Assembly: GCA_029907715.1 (NCBI GenBank)
Contig: JARYLI010000007.1
Span: forward strand, 41,618-105,617
DNA length: 64,000 nt
Origin: Methanothrix sp.
GTDB lineage: Archaea; Halobacteriota; Methanosarcinia; Methanotrichales; Methanotrichaceae
Direction: 5' to 3'
A program made the position numbers and the translations under genes. Shown here piece after piece: positions 61,702 through 64,000 of this stretch (its first letter is position 1; each line of letters begins with the position of its first letter). Under the pieces are notes generated by a model that saw nothing but the letters and a program-made list of their open reading frames with translations, had not been told where the DNA came from and ran no database searches.

Positions 61702-62388
61702 TCATCGCTCCGCTGCAGACAGTATCTCCTCCACGAGTCTGCGGCCATCCTCAGTGGTGAAGAGCGGGAGATCCCAATCCTCAACAACACCTGAGCTCGA
61801 TCTGTATATCATAACCCCTCTCCTCTCCCAGGCAGGGGTCCTGGCGAGATTCACGCCGCGCCGAAAGAGCATCTCGTGTATATCGCTCTCCCTCATGTTG
61901 CGGAGCGACTCCATCGCGCCAGAATGGCTCATCCCTTCATCAACAAGAGTGTAGAAACCGTAGGAGAATACGTGGTTCCGCCAGGCTTCGGCCTGGGATT
62001 CCTGGAGATACCTGATGATCTCCTCCCTGCAGACAGGTATCACCCTCGCGTCCATCGAGACAGCCCTGCCAAGGGATATGGAGAGCGATGATGCGATGTA
62101 TGATGCTGTAACAGAGTCGAGCTTCTCGAGCCTGCCCCGGAAAGGCTCGTCCAGGAAGAGAAGGTTGACCTCATCGGAGAATGTGTACGCTAATACCGGA
62201 GCCAGGCCGGAGCTCTCCATGAATGCCCTCGCAGCAGAGACGAACGATCGCGCAAATCCAAGGTCGTATGGTTTGCTGAAATCCCGGAGCATCCTCCCGA
62301 ACCCGCGGCCGTCCACGCGGACAAAAAAAGGGGAACGAACGCGAAGCTCTGAGAATATCGCCCCGTTCCTGCAGCCGCTTACAGTCAT
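61702..62388 (-). CDS. Thg1-like tRNA 3'-5' polymerase (tRNA-His guanylyltransferase family)
   Basis: 228 residues. FFVRVDGRGFGRML carries the catalytic Asp-Gly-Arg of the family and TFSDEVNLLFLDEP the second carboxylate pair (SDE). Archaeal members add G-1 to tRNA-His or repair 5'-truncated tRNAs in the 3'-5' direction. ATG 62388 fits the family length; the reading to 62424 overlaps the PRC gene. It is encoded two bases after the PRC-barrel gene ends, so the two are one transcription unit. Confidence 0.85.
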   Translation of the reverse strand: MTVSGCRNGAIFSELRVRSPFFVRVDGRGFGRMLRDFSKPYDLGFARSFVSAARAFMESSGLAPVLAYTFSDEVNLLFLDEPFRGRLEKLDSVTASYIASSLSISLGRAVSMDARVIPVCREEIIRYLQESQAEAWRNHVFSYGFYTLVDEGMSHSGAMESLRNMRESDIHEMLFRRGVNLARTPAWERRGVMIYRSSSGVVEDWDLPLFTTEDGRRLVEEILSAAER

Positions 62389-62389
62389 G

Positions 62390-62656
62390 CTACTCTCTGG
62401 GAGGGGTTTCTTTCTTTGCAGCAACCCTCTTCGTATGCCTCATTATGACTATATCTCCCACTGCAGTGATCCATCTGAACGGCACTATGATCCCTCTGCC
62501 CTTGAGATCGAAGAGCTCCCTGTTGAGAGATCCGACCGCGATGCCGCTCAGGGTGCCGCCCTCAGCGTCCAGAACGGCATCCTCGACCTTGCCAACAAAC
62601 ACACCGCGATCGGTGTACACCTCCAGGCCCAGTATCGATGAGATCTCCGCATCCAT
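62390..62656 (-). CDS. PRC-barrel domain protein
   Basis: 88 residues, one PRC-barrel: ILGLEVYTDRGVFVGKVEDA, then LSGIAVGS and IIVPFRWITAVGDIVIM. The fold is shared with ribosome-maturation protein RimM and photosynthetic reaction-centre subunit H. In archaea, stand-alone copies are frequent; some are now implicated in cell division (CdpB type), but this copy cannot be assigned. The tail (KRVAAKKETPPRE) is basic. First gene of the pair with the Thg1-like enzyme. Confidence 0.85.
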   Translation of the reverse strand: MDAEISSILGLEVYTDRGVFVGKVEDAVLDAEGGTLSGIAVGSLNRELFDLKGRGIIVPFRWITAVGDIVIMRHTKRVAAKKETPPRE

Positions 62657-62747
62657 GCAGATCGCCAGTGTTATTCAGATCATGTATAATATAAAGATTA
62701 CATTGAGTTTGGTCCACATACAGGAAAATTATTGTGTGAGTACCCAA

Positions 62748-63305
62748 TCACACTGCTACTGCGATGTCAAGAACTGGAAAGACCTTCCTTGCGTACCTTC
62801 TCAGCTCCTCCTCGCATTCATCCCAGGGAACGTCAACGCCCAGATCATGCATGATCACATCCAGCTGCGACCTGACCTCCTCCCAGGTGTATTTCTTCTC
62901 GGACCTGCAGAGGTAGGTCAGAAGGAAAAGCGTGGGAATGAATATCTCCCTGAACTCCTCCCTCACAAACCTCATGAAGCGCTCATTCGGGTCTCTGTAC
63001 CTGTAGCTCTTCAGCTCCTCCACGATCTGATACTGTGACTCGCATGGATTGATGTATGGATCTGTGAGCTGGACGCCTGAGAGCTCGCTCAGCTTATCGT
63101 AGATCTCAGACATGAGCCTGTCCACGTACAGTTTATCGTATGCGTGGTCCCCTATCTCTGCGATCAGTTTGTAGGCAACAAGCCTGCATCTCAGAAGCTG
63201 TATTCTGGCCTCCTCCGGGGGGAGGTTTCTGTGGATGCGCCGCAGATGCTCCTCGAGATGCGCAAGTCTTGTGCGCGGGTCGAATTTCACAAAGCCGGAC
63301 ATCAA
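62748..63305 (-). CDS. helical protein of unknown function
   Basis: 185 residues rich in Arg, Leu and Glu. No signal peptide or membrane span. Mostly alpha-helical by eye (LAHLEEHLRRIHRNLPPEEA, SYRYRDPNERFMRFVREEFR). I recognise no domain. It lies between the 5S rRNA gene and the PRC-barrel gene in the same direction as both. Two ATGs in tandem (63305, 63302) can start it. Confidence 0.6.
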   Translation of the reverse strand: MMSGFVKFDPRTRLAHLEEHLRRIHRNLPPEEARIQLLRCRLVAYKLIAEIGDHAYDKLYVDRLMSEIYDKLSELSGVQLTDPYINPCESQYQIVEELKSYRYRDPNERFMRFVREEFREIFIPTLFLLTYLCRSEKKYTWEEVRSQLDVIMHDLGVDVPWDECEEELRRYARKVFPVLDIAVAV

Positions 63306-63361
63306 AATAAATCTGGGTTTATGGGTGATAACATTTCCGCATTAAGAAAAGTGCCGAAGAG

Positions 63362-63382
63362 AAAATAACAGCAAAAACAAGC
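63362..63382 (-). terminator. oligo-T region after 5S rRNA
   Basis: Minus-strand GCTTGTTTTTGCTGTTATTTT about 30 bp after the 5S 3' end. T-rich tracts end archaeal transcription, so this probably closes the rRNA operon. Confidence 0.4.
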
Positions 63383-63409
63383 ATGAAGGATGTTGTTATT
63401 ATTGAGAGT

Positions 63410-63528
63410 TGGCAGCGACCTGCATTTCCCGAGGGCTCGCGCACCTCAGTACAGTGCAGGACGTGGGCGGGCTTATCTTCTGAGTTCGGGATGGGTTCAG
63501 GAGTTTCCCCGCCGCTATGGCCGCCGCT
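63410..63528 (-). rRNA. rrf: 5S ribosomal RNA
   Basis: About 119 nt. Helix I pairs GCGGCGGCC (63519-63527) with GGTCGCTGC (63412-63420). The interior has CTCCTGAACCCATCCCGAAC and AGAAGATAAGCCCGCC, conserved in archaeal 5S rRNA. Ends are accurate to a few bases. Unusually, it lies after a tRNA gene rather than directly after 23S. Confidence 0.92.
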
Positions 63529-63538
63529 CTCATTTGGA

Positions 63539-63626
63539 AGCCAAGGTCCGGATTCGAACCGGAGTGGTAATGCTATCCGCTGGTTTGGTTCTGCAGGCAT
63601 TTGCGTAGCCTCTCCGCCACCTTGGC
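63539..63626 (-). tRNA. tRNA-Cys (GCA) with 16-nt intron
   Basis: 88 nt. Acceptor stem GCCAAGG/CCTTGGC, D-arm GCG...CGC, T-arm TCCGG-TTCGAAT-CCGGA. The anticodon stem AATGC/GCATT encloses 23 nt instead of 7. A 16-nt intron at 63575-63590 (after position 37) leaves the loop CTGCAGA with anticodon GCA at 63592-63594. CTGC can pair with GCGG, leaving AGA and ATA bulges, which resembles the archaeal splice motif. It lies 10 bp upstream of 5S. Confidence 0.88.
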
Positions 63627-63689
63627 GCGTTGTGTATGACGCTTTACAGATCCAGAATTCGCCTGAGATCAGCGGGACGGCTGCTTGGG

Positions 63690-64000
<311 letters not shown>

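Overview
The window looks like a methanogenic archaeon of the Methanothrix (Methanosaeta) type. Evidence: family-B replicative DNA polymerase, archaeal RPA plus its partner protein, two archaeal RecJ/DHH proteins, ribosomal protein S17e, an archaeal 7S SRP RNA, aIF1/SUI1, a Nop5-type protein, ThiD-ThiN fusion, archaeal phosphoribulokinase, a dihydropteroate-synthase-like pterin protein, a Ni-CO-dehydrogenase homologue and a CobN-like chelatase, with archaeal TATA boxes and GGTGA/GGAGG ribosome binding sites. The genus is inferred from gene content only.

Layout. 0-9.7 kb: end of an alpha-glucan phosphorylase, an EF-Tu-like protein with a ruined P-loop, polB, purB, an Acg-type nitroreductase and an atypical CODH. 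10-16.3 kb: DUF362 ferredoxin-like protein, ADP-dependent sugar kinase, secreted beta-helix protein, adjacent tRNA-Val and tRNA-Phe genes and a membrane-anchored surface protein. 16.3-17.5 kb: repeat-rich, with two tandem small ORFs that have strong RBSs. 17.5-22.7 kb: PAC2-family protein, DUF473, DHPS-like protein, Na+/solute symporter, SUI1. 22.8-25.2 kb: secreted protein, transposase remnant and an IS630-type element inserted into an older repeat. 25.3-34.2 kb: RecJ-like nuclease, RPA operon, argG, HTH regulator, phosphoribulokinase, nitroreductase, winged-helix regulator and SRP RNA. 34.5-44.4 kb: half-size MFS protein, multidomain DHH protein, radical SAM protein, TctA-like permease and multi-PAS histidine kinase. 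44.5-51.9 kb: one long leftward run (eno, HIT, Nop, UPF0216, a 5 x 34-residue repeat protein, thiDN, S17e, dapA, dapB, zinc-ribbon protein). 52-55.7 kb: a giant secreted beta-propeller protein. 56.3-61.3 kb: CobN-like chelatase with a metal/corrinoid-type binding protein carrying a calcium loop. 61.7-64 kb: Thg1-like enzyme, PRC-barrel protein, an unknown gene, then the distal end of an rRNA operon in the order 23S - tRNA-Cys (intron-containing) - 5S.

The most unusual feature is the intergenic DNA. I could hand-align at least five unrelated families of short (84-190 bp) elements with terminal inverted repeats (called MITE-A to MITE-E here). Many copies are flanked by direct target duplications of 8 or 10 bp, and several are nested inside each other. 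No transposase in the window has matching ends, and the one IS present (IS630-type) is itself inserted in a MITE-D copy.
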